DNA from: Deltaproteobacteria bacterium
GTDB lineage: Bacteria > Desulfobacterota > Syntrophobacteria > BM002
Direction: 5' to 3'
DNA: 35,041 nt
Assembly: GCA_019309045.1 (NCBI GenBank)
Contig: JAFDGZ010000030.1
Location: 1 to 35,041 of the forward strand
The notes beneath the pieces were generated by a model, which did no database searches, was not told where the DNA came from, and saw only the letters and a list, made by a program, of their open reading frames with translations. Position 1 is the first letter of the stretch. Each line of letters starts with the position of its first letter. The position numbers and the translations under genes are program-made. Below are positions 17,362 through 27,223 of this stretch, in pieces.

Positions 17362-18150
17362 TCAGTGTGAGGCCACCTTGTCCTCGCCACTGAGAGCTGC
17401 GCAGACACCGGCTGGACAGATGCCGCTTTCCACGTGCGCTTCGAACTCTTCCCGGAAGTGAGTCAGAAGTGAGATTATGGGCCCGCTAGTTGTGCGAGCA
17501 AAGTCACAATAAGGTGCATACTGCATGGCGTGACACACTAGATGCATGCGTTCCAGGTCCTCGGGTGCGCCCCGGCCAGCAATAATTTTTTCTACCAGCT
17601 CGAGAAGTTCAACTGAGCCGACTCTACAGGGCACACATTTGCCGCAAGAGACGCCCTCCTGAAAAGCGAGAAAGTATTTCGCCACATTTACCACGCAGAA
17701 GCTGTCATCTATTGTGGCAAGAAACCCCGTGGCTCGGTCATAGAGTATGGTTGCATCGATTGAATTGTTGGGATCAACGTGAAGCAGGTCGAAAAGGATA
17801 TGTCCTCTTTCAAGGGTTTCAGCAACTATTTCGCCAGCTCGCTCAGGGGTGACTCCGCTGTAATAGAATCTCTTTTGAGGAAAACCAACCAGAACTCCGA
17901 AAGGGCAGTCCCCCTTGCAGCCAACTTTCATGGCAGCCAGTTTGATGCCCAGGCCCCGAGCATCGATTTCCTTTTCCAGGGCCAGGCGAACATCATCGCA
18001 GCCGCATACGCAAGAATTCGCAGGGGAGCACACAGTAATGCAGGGGCGGGCATGACCCTCTTCACAGAACGAAGCCCTCTGCTTCACTATGGCAGGCTCT
18101 TCTGGAGGTCGACGTCTGGTGATTTTTTTCTTCAAAAAGCTCAGTGCCAT
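17362..18150 (-). CDS. Flavin-free NuoE/NuoF-like iron-sulfur protein (thioredoxin-like [2Fe-2S] + NuoF C-terminal [4Fe-4S] domain)
   Basis: A 262-residue protein made of two electron-transfer domains. Residues about 35-120 form a thioredoxin-like ferredoxin with Cys37, 41, 47, 49, 51, 78 and 82 (GCKGDCPFG). Residues about 140-240 match the C-terminal end of NuoF/HoxF, with cluster ligands Cys169, Cys172, Cys175 and Cys215 (C-x2-C-x2-C-x39-C, in SCGKCVPCR) and the SLLTHFREEFE ending. The glycine-rich FMN and NADH site of NuoF (GRGGAGFPTG) is absent, so it cannot oxidise NADH itself. It is the last gene behind nuoN (174 base gap) in an operon lacking nuoE and nuoF. It probably relays electrons between the divergent GltD-NuoG fusion and complex I; that role is inference. 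Confidence 0.8.
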   Translation of the reverse strand: MALSFLKKKITRRRPPEEPAIVKQRASFCEEGHARPCITVCSPANSCVCGCDDVRLALEKEIDARGLGIKLAAMKVGCKGDCPFGVLVGFPQKRFYYSGVTPERAGEIVAETLERGHILFDLLHVDPNNSIDATILYDRATGFLATIDDSFCVVNVAKYFLAFQEGVSCGKCVPCRVGSVELLELVEKIIAGRGAPEDLERMHLVCHAMQYAPYCDFARTTSGPIISLLTHFREEFEAHVESGICPAGVCAALSGEDKVASH

Positions 18151-18324
18151 TCACTCGTCTCTCTTTTCCGTATTAGCCAATCTGCCAGGATCAGGTCCGC
18201 AGGCGAATCTCCTCTCAACACTTGCACTACATTCCCTCTATGTCTCGGCTTGCAGGAAATCCTGGCCTGGAAGCAGGAATCGCGCTGCAGCAGGCTCCCA
18301 GCTTCCCAGCGAATCTCAATTCCT

Positions 18325-19749
18325 TCACATCATTAATCCCTTTGCTGCTGCCCTGGCCACTTCCAGTACGTGGTGAGGATAGATACCAATGACCACCATA
18401 ACAGCAACAAGAGCTCCGGCAAGCACCTTGGTGGGCATAGAGATGTTCAATCTCTCCATCTCCACATCGGGCTCGAGCAGGTAAGCGGCCTTCACCACCA
18501 GGATATAGTAGTACAGGGAGATGGTTGCATTTATCATGGCAATGATTACCAGCACCAGATGTCCCCTGGCCACAGCAGCAGCAAACACCAGAAACTTACC
18601 AGTGAAGCCGATAGTGGGAGGAATGCCGGCAAGCCCAAACACTGCCAGCATCAGCGTCATTGCCAACAAGGGTGATCGACGGTGCAAGCCAGCCAATTGA
18701 GCAATCTTTAAATCACTACCATCATAGGCAACATTCACCACCACCAGAAAGCAGCACAAATTCATTATCAAATATGCCACGGCGTAAAAAATTGCACTGG
18801 CATAGCCGCTAGCACTCATACTCAATATACCGATGAGCACATACCCCGCGTGCGATATACTGGAATAGGCCAGAAGTCTCTTCATGTCCTTCTGGACAAT
18901 GGCAGTAAGATTGCCTATCGTCATGGAGGCAATGGACAGCACCACCAGCACATCCACCAGATACTTGCTGGCGCCTCCAGTCAATGCCACCATGCGCATC
19001 AAGATTGCCACTGCCCCAACTTTGGAAGCCGTGGCAATGAATGCCGTGACCTGATTGCTGGCTCCCTGGTAAACATCAGGAGCCCAGAAGTGAAAGGGAA
19101 ATACTGCCAGTTTGAAAAAGAAGCCACAAAGTGTCAGCAGCAGACCTATCATTGCTGCCGGCGTGGTGATGACTGTAGGCAGTATTTTCATGATTTCAGC
19201 CACGTAGGTGGTATGAGTAACTCCGAATATGTAGGAGAGGCCGAAGAGCATGACGGCTGAAGCCGAAGCACCCACCATGAGGTACTTTATGCCAGCCTCC
19301 ACATCAGTGCCGGGCCCCCGCCGCAGCGGTACCAGTATGTAAAGGGAGTAGCTGGACAGCTCCAGGGCTATATAGATGGTCAACAACTCAACCGCACTTA
19401 CCAGCATCATCATGGCGAAAGTGCAGGTGGTCAGAAAAAGGTAAAATTCTGGATGATATCTCTCCTCCACACCTCTGAGTTCAGTACACAGGCAGATCAC
19501 CAGGAAGAGCCCCATGGCGAGCATGACCTTGAAGACCTGAGAAAAGAGGTCTATCCTGTACGCCTCAAAGAACAGGGTCCCATGCAGTCTCACAGACATC
19601 AGGCTTATAAGCACACCCACAGAGGCCAGCAGCACGGCAACCTGGTAGTCACGCCGGGGATTTGTTCGCGGCAGCATGGCAAGGCCAAAAAAGGCAGCCG
19701 CCATCAGCAAACAATAAATCTCAGGGAGAAAAAGAATCCATTTCATCAT
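18325..19749 (-). CDS. nuoN: NADH-quinone oxidoreductase subunit N
   Basis: A 474-residue multi-helix antiporter-like subunit of the complex I membrane arm, which pumps protons. The proton-antiporter core is visible (VELLTIYIALELSSYSLYIL, then FKLAVFPFHFWAPDVYQGA), with the conserved Glu in IALELSS and lysines in TASKVGA and QKDMKRLLAYSS. The start ATG overlaps the nuoM stop (ATGA), so the genes are translationally coupled; a second ATG follows immediately. It is the last membrane-arm gene; the flavin-free NuoE/F-like gene follows after 174 bases. Confidence 0.95.
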   Translation of the reverse strand: MMKWILFLPEIYCLLMAAAFFGLAMLPRTNPRRDYQVAVLLASVGVLISLMSVRLHGTLFFEAYRIDLFSQVFKVMLAMGLFLVICLCTELRGVEERYHPEFYLFLTTCTFAMMMLVSAVELLTIYIALELSSYSLYILVPLRRGPGTDVEAGIKYLMVGASASAVMLFGLSYIFGVTHTTYVAEIMKILPTVITTPAAMIGLLLTLCGFFFKLAVFPFHFWAPDVYQGASNQVTAFIATASKVGAVAILMRMVALTGGASKYLVDVLVVLSIASMTIGNLTAIVQKDMKRLLAYSSISHAGYVLIGILSMSASGYASAIFYAVAYLIMNLCCFLVVVNVAYDGSDLKIAQLAGLHRRSPLLAMTLMLAVFGLAGIPPTIGFTGKFLVFAAAVARGHLVLVIIAMINATISLYYYILVVKAAYLLEPDVEMERLNISMPTKVLAGALVAVMVVIGIYPHHVLEVARAAAKGLMM

Positions 19750-21218
19750 GGCAACCCGTGAATAAAGGGAATCGAAGAGGTCTGGATCACATCAAGCATC
19801 AGTGAAGGAAACAGTCCAAAAATCACTATTACGGCCACCAGGATCATTCTCGGCAGGCCGAGTCCGAAGGAAACATCTGGCAGATGAGCAAAGCGCTCGT
19901 TTTTCTCGCCATAAAAGGTTCGCTGCACCACCCGCAGCATAAATAAAGCACTAACCACCAGGGCACAGATGGCCAGGGCTCCCCGCACTGGGTATACCTT
20001 GAAGGAGGCTAGAAAGACCAGCAGTTCAGCCCAGAAACTCGCCAGACAGGGCACTCCTATTCCTGCTAGTGCAGCAACTATAAAATAGCCTGAGGCCACG
20101 GGCATTATCTTGCTCATGCCACCAAGCTCGGGAATCATCTTGGTGTGGGTCTTGTCATAGATGTAGCCCACGGATGAAAAGAACAGAGCTGTCATCACCC
20201 CATGAGCAAACATCTGGAACACGGCTCCGTTCAGTCCGTCCACTGTGACTGTGGCCAAACCCAGACCAACAATTCCCATATGAGAGACGCTGGAGTAGCC
20301 AATGACATACTTGAGATCTGTCTGGGCCAGACCAACGAAAGCACCGTAGACGATGCCGCATGTGGCGAGCACGGCCATGAGCTGCGCCCAGTACTGCCAC
20401 CCTTCTGGGCAGAGGAAGATACCCACACGCAGCACGCCGAAGGCACCGAGCTTCATGAGCACCCCCGCGTGGATCATGCTTACCGAGGTAGGCGCCGCAA
20501 CGTGGCCTACCGGCGACCAAGTGTGGAATGGCCACACGCCTGCCAGCACGCCAAATCCCAGGTAAAGAAGAAGGAAGGCAAACTTTTGCTGGAAGGGAGT
20601 AAAGGTGCCCGGCTGCATGAGAGCGGTGATGTCAAAGGTGTTCAACCCTGAATTGACGAACAGATAGAGAATGGCGGGAAGAATCAGGGCGCTGCCTGCA
20701 AGAAGATACAGGGTAAGCTTCATGGCGCCGTATTCTTTGCGAGTGCTGCCCCAGACAGCAATGAGTGGATACATGGGAAATAGCGACACGTCATACCAGA
20801 CAAAAATGAAGAAGAGATCCATGCTCATGAAGACGCCGAACACTCCTGCCACCAGCAGCAGGGTGAGAGCAAAGAACTCCTTGACGCGGTTCTCGAGCTC
20901 CCACATGGTGAGCACGCCAGTGAAGAGCACAATGCTGGTGAGCAGCAGCATGGGAAGGTTGAAGCCGTCCACCGCATTGAAATAGTAGATGCCGAGGGAT
21001 TTGACCCACAGCACCTTTTCAACAAACTGCAGGCCGCCCAGGGTCTTGTTGTATGCAACAAAGAGGTAAAGTGAAATCACCACAGTGACAGCAGAGGCGA
21101 TCAGACTCACCCATTTGATCAACATCTGGCGCTCTTCAGGGATGAAGAGGATCACCAGGAGGCCTATGACACAACTCAAAAGAATAGCCGTCAAATAGGG
21201 GAAGTTGGCAAACTCCAT
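19746..21218 (-). CDS. nuoM: NADH-quinone oxidoreductase subunit M
   Basis: A 490-residue antiporter-like membrane subunit of complex I. Conserved features include TMWELENRVKEFFALTL (near residue 105), FFIFVWYDVSLFPMYPLI, WPFHTWSPVGHVAAPTSVSM and the channel segment AQTDLKYVIGYSSVSHMGIV. The usual Glu of the FFxxFExxLIPM motif reads Asp (VWYDVSLFPMY). ATG 21218 (MEFANFPYL) is preferred: it leaves 19 bases after nuoL, while an earlier in-frame start would overlap nuoL by 41 bases and add a non-homologous leader. It couples to nuoN by an ATGA overlap. Confidence 0.94.
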   Translation of the reverse strand: MEFANFPYLTAILLSCVIGLLVILFIPEERQMLIKWVSLIASAVTVVISLYLFVAYNKTLGGLQFVEKVLWVKSLGIYYFNAVDGFNLPMLLLTSIVLFTGVLTMWELENRVKEFFALTLLLVAGVFGVFMSMDLFFIFVWYDVSLFPMYPLIAVWGSTRKEYGAMKLTLYLLAGSALILPAILYLFVNSGLNTFDITALMQPGTFTPFQQKFAFLLLYLGFGVLAGVWPFHTWSPVGHVAAPTSVSMIHAGVLMKLGAFGVLRVGIFLCPEGWQYWAQLMAVLATCGIVYGAFVGLAQTDLKYVIGYSSVSHMGIVGLGLATVTVDGLNGAVFQMFAHGVMTALFFSSVGYIYDKTHTKMIPELGGMSKIMPVASGYFIVAALAGIGVPCLASFWAELLVFLASFKVYPVRGALAICALVVSALFMLRVVQRTFYGEKNERFAHLPDVSFGLGLPRMILVAVIVIFGLFPSLMLDVIQTSSIPFIHGLP

Positions 21219-21237
21219 GCTCGTGTACTCTCTCTTC

Positions 21238-23148
21238 CTAGAAGAAGAAGTAAAGTGCAACCAGGGCCAGAACAGCAAACATGACCATCAAATTGTACTG
21301 CAACATGCCCGATTGGAGGAACGAAAGTAGCCAGCCTCCCCCAACCGTTGCCCGGCAAATTCCATCAATGCCGCCGTCTATCACCCGCCGGTCGTTCCTG
21401 GTGAACAAATTCGAAAAGACCCCGTAAATCACGTAATCCAGGAACCGCCGCCAGAAAAGATCCATGTACCACCGCTCAGCAAAAAGATCCCGCACCGCTG
21501 GGACTCTCTCCACAAAACCAATCTGGGCAGCTCCTGGTCGACCGAATTCGAACCAGGCCAGCACCACTCCGAACAAGGCCAGGCCCACCGCCGTGTAGAG
21601 CAGCCAGGCATGGTGGCCGCCACCGTGTGCTCCGGCCACCTTGTAGAGCCCCCCGAGAAAATGCTCCAGAGGAGCCTGGAAAAACCCGAGACCTATTGTA
21701 ATGGCGGCGAGTATGATCAACGGCCATGCCATCACCCAGTAGATTTCTGCATGGTGATGGGCGTCATGGTGGCCTTCGTGAACCTCGTGATGTACTGGCT
21801 CGATTTTCTGGGGGAACAGAATAATAAAAATCAACCGGAAGGAATAGTAGGCTGTAAGAAATGCACCTGCCAAACCTGCCACCAGCCAGATGGGATTGTG
21901 AAGTCCGGCCAGGGCTCCCATGATGGCCTCTTTGCTAAAGAAACCAGACAGAGGCGGCAGACCTGAAAGGGCAGCAGCACCGATGGTCATGCAGATGATG
22001 GGGATTTTCAAACCACGTCCTCCCCGGGTTCCTATGTCGTACATGTCATTGGTTTCAAATTCATGAATCAATACCCCGGAGCAGAGAAAGAGAAGCGCCT
22101 TGAATCCGGCATGAGTGGTGAGATGAAAAGTCCCAGCAAAATAACTGCCCGCAGCCAGTCCCATAACCATAAATCCGAGCTGGCTGATGGTAGAGTAGGC
22201 CCACACTTGCTTGATGTCTCTAGTTACCATGGCCATGGTAGATGCCAGCAGCATGGTGATGGTGCCAATAGCCAGAAAGACGCTCATGGCAGTAGCCGAA
22301 TTGCTGAAGAAGGGAAAAAGGCGGCCGAATAAATACACACCAGCAGCAACCATAGTGGCCGAGTGCAGGAGTGCACTTACCGGGGTGGGGCCTTCCATTG
22401 CATCAGGCAGCCAGGTGAGGAGCGGAAACTGGGCACTCTTGCCCACGATGCCCCCGAAAATCAACAGAGAAGCCAGGGTTATCACCGACGGTGACATGCG
22501 GGCCGCGACCATGGTGCTGTTCATCTCCACGATATTGAGATCGCCCAGGCTAAACAGCACCGTCAGTACGCCAAGGAAAAAGGCAACGTCTCCAAACCTG
22601 GTCATGACGAACGCCTTCTTACCTGCTTCAGAAGCACTGAACTTCTCGTACCAGAAGCCGATAAGCAGATAGGAGGCCAGACCCACCAGCTCCCAAAAGA
22701 TGTAGAGCTGCAGCAAAGTGGGGGAAATACATAGAGTCAACATGGCCCAGGCAAAGAGCGACTGGAAGGCGTAATAGCGCGAGAAACCGGGATCGCCGGC
22801 CATATAACCCAGGGAGTACACCTGCACCAGGAAACTGATCACCGCCACAATGGCAAGCATGAGCAAGCTGTGTTGATCCAAGAGAAAGCCAAAGGTGATC
22901 AGATTGGTTCCGGAAAGAAGCCATTTGCCGGTGTATTGAATGGGATGTTGCATGTGCCACTGGGAGGCTAGCAGATAAATGGCACAGAAAAGCGAGATGC
23001 TTGCTGCAGTAAGAGAAATGGCTGCTGACAGTCTGGGATGAGGCCTGGTAAAAACCATGATTACCACTAGACTCAAGAAAGGCAATACCACTGTCAGCAT
23101 AGCTGTGGCCAGGGTTGGGTTGTTGAGTAAGATGGAGGTCATGTTCAT
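21238..23148 (-). CDS. nuoL: NADH-quinone oxidoreductase subunit L
   Basis: The distal antiporter-like subunit of the complex I membrane arm, 636 residues, of normal length with the lateral helix region at its C-terminus. Family blocks are intact: SLFAWAMLTLC, IFWELVGLASYLLIGFWYE, LLTWLPDAMEGPTPVSALLH and TRDIKQVWAYSTISQLG. Near residue 450-470 there is a His-rich loop (HHEVHEGHHDAHHHAEIYW) and near 520 another (GAHGGGHHAW). Such stretches are seen in other bacterial NuoL loops and are unlikely to be catalytic. It overlaps nuoK by four bases. Confidence 0.95.
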   Translation of the reverse strand: MNMTSILLNNPTLATAMLTVVLPFLSLVVIMVFTRPHPRLSAAISLTAASISLFCAIYLLASQWHMQHPIQYTGKWLLSGTNLITFGFLLDQHSLLMLAIVAVISFLVQVYSLGYMAGDPGFSRYYAFQSLFAWAMLTLCISPTLLQLYIFWELVGLASYLLIGFWYEKFSASEAGKKAFVMTRFGDVAFFLGVLTVLFSLGDLNIVEMNSTMVAARMSPSVITLASLLIFGGIVGKSAQFPLLTWLPDAMEGPTPVSALLHSATMVAAGVYLFGRLFPFFSNSATAMSVFLAIGTITMLLASTMAMVTRDIKQVWAYSTISQLGFMVMGLAAGSYFAGTFHLTTHAGFKALLFLCSGVLIHEFETNDMYDIGTRGGRGLKIPIICMTIGAAALSGLPPLSGFFSKEAIMGALAGLHNPIWLVAGLAGAFLTAYYSFRLIFIILFPQKIEPVHHEVHEGHHDAHHHAEIYWVMAWPLIILAAITIGLGFFQAPLEHFLGGLYKVAGAHGGGHHAWLLYTAVGLALFGVVLAWFEFGRPGAAQIGFVERVPAVRDLFAERWYMDLFWRRFLDYVIYGVFSNLFTRNDRRVIDGGIDGICRATVGGGWLLSFLQSGMLQYNLMVMFAVLALVALYFFF

Positions 23149-23453
23149 CCCCGCAGCTCTTGAGCACGTTCAATATTTATGGAGCGCAGCCTTCGGAACA
23201 AGGCCACGATGATACTCAGGGCTATGGCTGCCTCAGCAGCAGCAATACCCATAATAAAGAGGGTGTAAATCTGGCCCACGGCAGGATCTGGGGCCAGAAA
23301 TCTGTTGAATGCCATGAAATTGATGCTGGCGCCGTTGAGCATGAGTTCCACTGCGATGAGCATGCCGATCAGTGATCGGCGCATGAATAGTCCAATGATA
23401 CCCAAACTGAAAAGCAGGGCCCCAATAAAAAGATAGGTATAGAGACTGTTCAC
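23145..23453 (-). CDS. nuoK: NADH-quinone oxidoreductase subunit K
   Basis: A 102-residue, three-helix membrane subunit of complex I. The family pattern is clear: FSLGIIGLFMRRSLIGMLIA, VELMLNGASINFMAF and AAEAAIALSIIVALFRR. The two buried glutamates of the proton path (VELMLN and AAEAAIA) are present. It overlaps nuoJ and nuoL by four bases each, indicating translational coupling. Confidence 0.96.
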   Translation of the reverse strand: MNSLYTYLFIGALLFSLGIIGLFMRRSLIGMLIAVELMLNGASINFMAFNRFLAPDPAVGQIYTLFIMGIAAAEAAIALSIIVALFRRLRSINIERAQELRG

Positions 23454-23980
23454 GACGGCCTCCTGCGAGCATAGCCGGAAATGAGAATGGCACCAATAAT
23501 AGCCACTAGCAGTACCAGAGAAATTACCTCGAATACCAGATCATAGCGGGTGAGGAGGTAGCGGCCAATGGTGGCAATAGACCAGTCGTTGCCGCGCACC
23601 GCCGCCGGCTGCCAGCGGGTGAAAGTGACAACGCTGCACAGCACCATAAACACCAGGATGCCCACGATGGAAGCCAGCCCCACCTTGGCAGGCCGCCGCT
23701 TGGGCAATGACAGGTGCAGCGGTCTGGAAAGCATGATGGCAAAGACGATAGAAATGCATATGGCTCCCACATAGATGAGCAGCTGCATGAGGGCTATAAA
23801 GGGGCTGCCCAGATAGAGAAACAACCCTGCCACCCCGGTGAGGCAAAGGGCCAGTCCGAGAACGTTGTAGAGGATATTTCTGGGACGCAGGGCAATGACC
23901 GCTCCAGTGAGAGTTAGAAGAACCACCAAGGCAAAGCCTAATTCTGCGACTAGGCCGGGATGAAATAGCTGTTGAATCAT
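23450..23980 (-). CDS. nuoJ: NADH-quinone oxidoreductase subunit J
   Basis: A 176-residue membrane subunit of complex I with five predicted helices. The conserved third-helix segment LMQLLIYVGAICISIVFAIML, which undergoes the pi-bulge transition in known structures, is present. The N-terminal ALRPRNILYNVLGLAL is also typical. It begins inside the last codons of nuoI (ATGA overlap) and ends inside nuoK in the same way. Confidence 0.94.
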   Translation of the reverse strand: MIQQLFHPGLVAELGFALVVLLTLTGAVIALRPRNILYNVLGLALCLTGVAGLFLYLGSPFIALMQLLIYVGAICISIVFAIMLSRPLHLSLPKRRPAKVGLASIVGILVFMVLCSVVTFTRWQPAAVRGNDWSIATIGRYLLTRYDLVFEVISLVLLVAIIGAILISGYARRRPS

Positions 23981-24459
23981 GCCGACTCCTGAAGTCGCTG
24001 GACGAGATCCACCACTCCTTCCCAGCGACTGTAATGCGCAAGTTCGTATTCTTCAGAAAATTTCAGAGTCTTGGTGGGGCAGTTCACCACGCACAGGCCA
24101 CAGAGGCTGCAGTGAGAAAAATCAATAAAATAAAGAGTCCCTTTCTTTTCCTCATGGGCTCGGGTTTTCTCGCCCTGCACCTTGATCACCTTTGTTGGAC
24201 AAACTCGCATACAGGTGCCACACGCCACGCAGCGATGGCTGCCAGTTTCAGGAAACTTCTTGAGCTCTATATGACCTCTGTAACTCGGGCTCATCTGCAG
24301 CCGCTTGCGCGGATATTGCAAGGTTACCACCGGTCGATAAATACGTCTGATAGTAACCCCCATGCCCGCAATGAGACTCCAGCCCCCGGAAACGATCTCC
24401 TTGAGCACCCCTTTGAGGGAACCTTCTTTCCCTTCATCGTTATGGAAAAATACTGCCAT
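23977..24459 (-). CDS. nuoI: NADH-quinone oxidoreductase subunit I, two [4Fe-4S] clusters
   Basis: A 160-residue ferredoxin-like subunit that carries clusters N6a and N6b between NuoG and NuoB. Both ligand sets are complete: Cys77, 80, 83, 87 (RCVACGTCMRVCP) and Cys117, 120, 123, 127 (HCSLCGLCVVNCP). The N-terminal part has the amphipathic helix and VTLQYPRKR segment of NuoI. A GAGGG site precedes ATG 24459. A gap of 103 bases separates it from nuoH, where nuoG stands in many other operons. Confidence 0.95.
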   Translation of the reverse strand: MAVFFHNDEGKEGSLKGVLKEIVSGGWSLIAGMGVTIRRIYRPVVTLQYPRKRLQMSPSYRGHIELKKFPETGSHRCVACGTCMRVCPTKVIKVQGEKTRAHEEKKGTLYFIDFSHCSLCGLCVVNCPTKTLKFSEEYELAHYSRWEGVVDLVQRLQESA

Positions 24460-24562
24460 TGAGATATCCCTCTTTGGTTGTCCTGCTCCTGACAGACCCC
24501 TCAGTCAGCTGCCGCCGTCCTGGGCTCCGTCTCCCCTCACTGCCTCTTCACTGTTGTCAGGC

Positions 24563-25561
24563 TCAACGGATCAGTTTGATGATGCCGGCATAGACAATCA
24601 AATGGACAAGGCCCGCCGGGATCATTATCTTCCATGAAAAGTTCATAAGCTGATCGAAACGCAACCGCGGGAATGTCCACCGTACCCACATAACGCAAAA
24701 AATGATTATATAGGTTTTCAACAAGAACCAGATCCAGCCGGGAACGGGGAGGAAATTCAGCAGTGGGGGGCTCTGCCAACCACCGAAAAATATGGTAGTG
24801 GCAACCGCAGCCACTATGAACATGTTTGAATATTCAGCTAGAAAGAAGAGGGCAAAGCGCATGCCGCTGTATTCAGTATGAAACCCCGCCACCAGCTCCG
24901 ACTCGGCCTCTGGAATATCGAACGGCGCCCTGTTGGTCTCAGCAGTAGCGCAGATGAGATAGATCAAAGCAGCCAGCGGCATCCAGAAGACGTTCCAGAC
25001 TTTGGCCTGTACTTTTACAATAGTGGACATTTCCAGGGAATTTGTCCAGAGTAGAACGCTCAAAACACTCAACAGCAGTGGGATCTCATATGCTACATTC
25101 TGGGCAACGGCCCGTACAGCTCCTAGAAGCGAATATTTGTTGTTTGCAGCCCAGCCGCCCATGAGAATGGCAAGCACGTTAAAGGCTGAAAAGGCAAAGA
25201 TCAACAGCAAGCCCACATTGAGATCTCTCACCTGGAGATTCTTGCTGAAAGGAATTACCACAAAGCTGACAAGTACAGGCAGAAAGATCACTATGGGTGC
25301 AAGGGAATAGAGTTTGCGGTCCACATGCCGGGGTGTGATCAGCTCTTTTCCCACCAGTTTGACACCGTCTACTAGAGTTTGCAATATCCCGAAAGGTCCC
25401 ACCTCTTTGGGGCCAATGCGAAGCTGGATGTGGCCAGCCACCTTCCTCTCCAGCCAAACCAAAAACAGGGCATTGATCTGGACCAAAACCAGAATACCTA
25501 CCAGCCCTACCACAATTCTGGCTACGTCAGGGCCTAGTGCACTGACCATATTTTGCCACAT
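24563..25561 (-). CDS. nuoH: NADH-quinone oxidoreductase subunit H
   Basis: A 332-residue membrane subunit that, with NuoB and NuoD, forms the quinone-binding chamber. Conserved features are [34 protein letters not shown], the acidic loop [20 protein letters not shown] and [16 protein letters not shown]. Length and start (ATG 25561, preceded by GGAGCAAGG) are normal. It follows nuoD after 80 bases. Confidence 0.95.
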   Translation of the reverse strand: MWQNMVSALGPDVARIVVGLVGILVLVQINALFLVWLERKVAGHIQLRIGPKEVGPFGILQTLVDGVKLVGKELITPRHVDRKLYSLAPIVIFLPVLVSFVVIPFSKNLQVRDLNVGLLLIFAFSAFNVLAILMGGWAANNKYSLLGAVRAVAQNVAYEIPLLLSVLSVLLWTNSLEMSTIVKVQAKVWNVFWMPLAALIYLICATAETNRAPFDIPEAESELVAGFHTEYSGMRFALFFLAEYSNMFIVAAVATTIFFGGWQSPPLLNFLPVPGWIWFLLKTYIIIFCVMWVRWTFPRLRFDQLMNFSWKIMIPAGLVHLIVYAGIIKLIR

Positions 25562-25641
25562 ACCTTGCTCCGTTCATTCCGATATCTGCTGCTTGTCCCC
25601 GCGAGTTTTCCTGGAGGCCCAGCGTCTTTCTTCTTTCTCAA

Positions 25642-26760
25642 CTAGCGGTCCACCTCCGGCACCACTATGTCTATACTTCCCAGAATGGAAATGGTATCGG
25701 CCACCAGAGTACCAGGGAGCACGTCAGTAAGCACCTGGAGGTTGCTGAAGGAGGGCACTCTTACTTTGAGCCGATAAGGATACCGACTGCCGTCGCTTAT
25801 AATGTAATAGCCCAGGGCGCCGCGCGCCGACTCGGCAGCAAAATAGCAATCCCCTTTGGGAGGCGAGACCCTCACCGGGGCGAGCCCTTTATGGGGGCCT
25901 GGAGGCAGCCGGTCCAGTGCCTGTTCAATAATGCGAAGACTCTGTTCCATTTCCTGGAGGCGCACCATGTAGCGATCAAAGGCATCACCGTTGCTGCCCG
26001 TAGGGATGTCAAAATCAAATTCAGGATAGACTGAATAGGGTTCCGCCTTGCGAATGTCATAGGGCACACCAGCAGCACGTAATATGGGACCAGTACAGCC
26101 AAAACGCAGGGCCAGGTCGCGGTCTATTATGCCCACGTCTTTGGTTCTGTGGATGAAGATGACGTTCTTGGTCACCAGATTGTGATAGTCGTGCCAACGG
26201 CTGCGAAGCCTCTTGATGAACTTGCGGGTGCTGCTGATGAACTCTTCATCGATATCTTTAGCCACTCCTCCCAGGCGGCAGTAGCTGTAAGTGAGGCGAG
26301 AGCCGGTTACTCTGTCCAGGATGTCCAGGATGATCTCACGATCGTCAAAGGCATAAAGAAATGGAGTAAAGGCCCCCAGATCCATGATATAGGTGCCAAA
26401 CCAGAGCAGATGACTGGAGATGCGATTGAGTTCTGCGCAAATGACCCGAATATATTCAGCTCTGTATGGCACGGCTATGCCTGCCATTTTCTCTACCGCT
26501 GCCACATAGGCATGGTTGAAAAGCAAACCAGAGAGATAGTCCATCCGGGAAGAGTTGGGAAAGAACTGTTCATACAGATGGCTTTCAGCCATTTTTTCAT
26601 GGCCTCTGTGCCCATAGCCTACAATCGGATCAGCTTCAACGATGTACTCTCCGTCCAATTTGAGGAAGAGCCGCAGGACCCCGTGGGTGCTGGGATGCTG
26701 AGGACCAAGGTTGAGATAGAAGGTTTGCTCGGTAATCGGCTCAAGCATCTGGGTAGCCAT
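25642..26760 (-). CDS. nuoD: NADH-quinone oxidoreductase subunit D
   Basis: A 372-residue subunit of the quinone-reduction module, related to hydrogenase large subunits. The quinone-site His of NLGPQHPSTHGVLR, GYGHRGHEK and LNRISSHLLWFGTYIMDLGA are present; the C-terminus VLGSIDIVVPEVDR-like ending matches the family (IVVPEVDR). It is separate from nuoC, with a 20-base overlap between the two frames, rather than fused as in E. coli. Confidence 0.95.
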   Translation of the reverse strand: MATQMLEPITEQTFYLNLGPQHPSTHGVLRLFLKLDGEYIVEADPIVGYGHRGHEKMAESHLYEQFFPNSSRMDYLSGLLFNHAYVAAVEKMAGIAVPYRAEYIRVICAELNRISSHLLWFGTYIMDLGAFTPFLYAFDDREIILDILDRVTGSRLTYSYCRLGGVAKDIDEEFISSTRKFIKRLRSRWHDYHNLVTKNVIFIHRTKDVGIIDRDLALRFGCTGPILRAAGVPYDIRKAEPYSVYPEFDFDIPTGSNGDAFDRYMVRLQEMEQSLRIIEQALDRLPPGPHKGLAPVRVSPPKGDCYFAAESARGALGYYIISDGSRYPYRLKVRVPSFSNLQVLTDVLPGTLVADTISILGSIDIVVPEVDR

Positions 26761-27223
26761 AGATTTCTTCCGTGCTCTTGTAAGAGTGTACCTTGCCGAA
26801 TTCCTTCAACAGTGGATGAAAGTCGGCATCTTCCGGTAACAGCAAGCGACGCAGGTCAGGATGCCCCTCGAATTCAATGCCGAAAAGGTCGAAGACCTCC
26901 CGTTCATGCCAGAGGGCAGCATTATAGATACTGCTAATGGAAGGCACCGCTTGTCCTTTGCTCAGCTGAAGTCGTACCACCAGACGCGACATCTTGCCGA
27001 AGGAATTGAAGTTGTAGATTACCTGGAGGCCGTCAGTAAAATCGGCTGCAGTGACAAACTCCAGAAATAGATCCTCTTTCCTGGCAACCTCTGCTACAGA
27101 GACGATCTGCGCTGCAGTTGTCCTGACCTCCAGAAGGTAACCTCTTCTACCATAGTCTCGTGGGCTGACCGCCGCTTCATCAACGACTCTGCCCAGCTTT
27201 TCTCTTAAAGCGTCTGAAGACAT
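26741..27223 (-). CDS. nuoC: NADH-quinone oxidoreductase subunit C
   Basis: A 160-residue connecting subunit of complex I. The family signature [20 protein letters not shown], followed by [18 protein letters not shown], is intact. ATG 27223 lies inside the 3' end of nuoB (44-base overlap) and the stop lies inside nuoD, so the block nuoABCD is tightly packed. The ribosome site is weak, in keeping with translational coupling. Confidence 0.95.
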   Translation of the reverse strand: MSSDALREKLGRVVDEAAVSPRDYGRRGYLLEVRTTAAQIVSVAEVARKEDLFLEFVTAADFTDGLQVIYNFNSFGKMSRLVVRLQLSKGQAVPSISSIYNAALWHEREVFDLFGIEFEGHPDLRRLLLPEDADFHPLLKEFGKVHSYKSTEEIYGYPDA

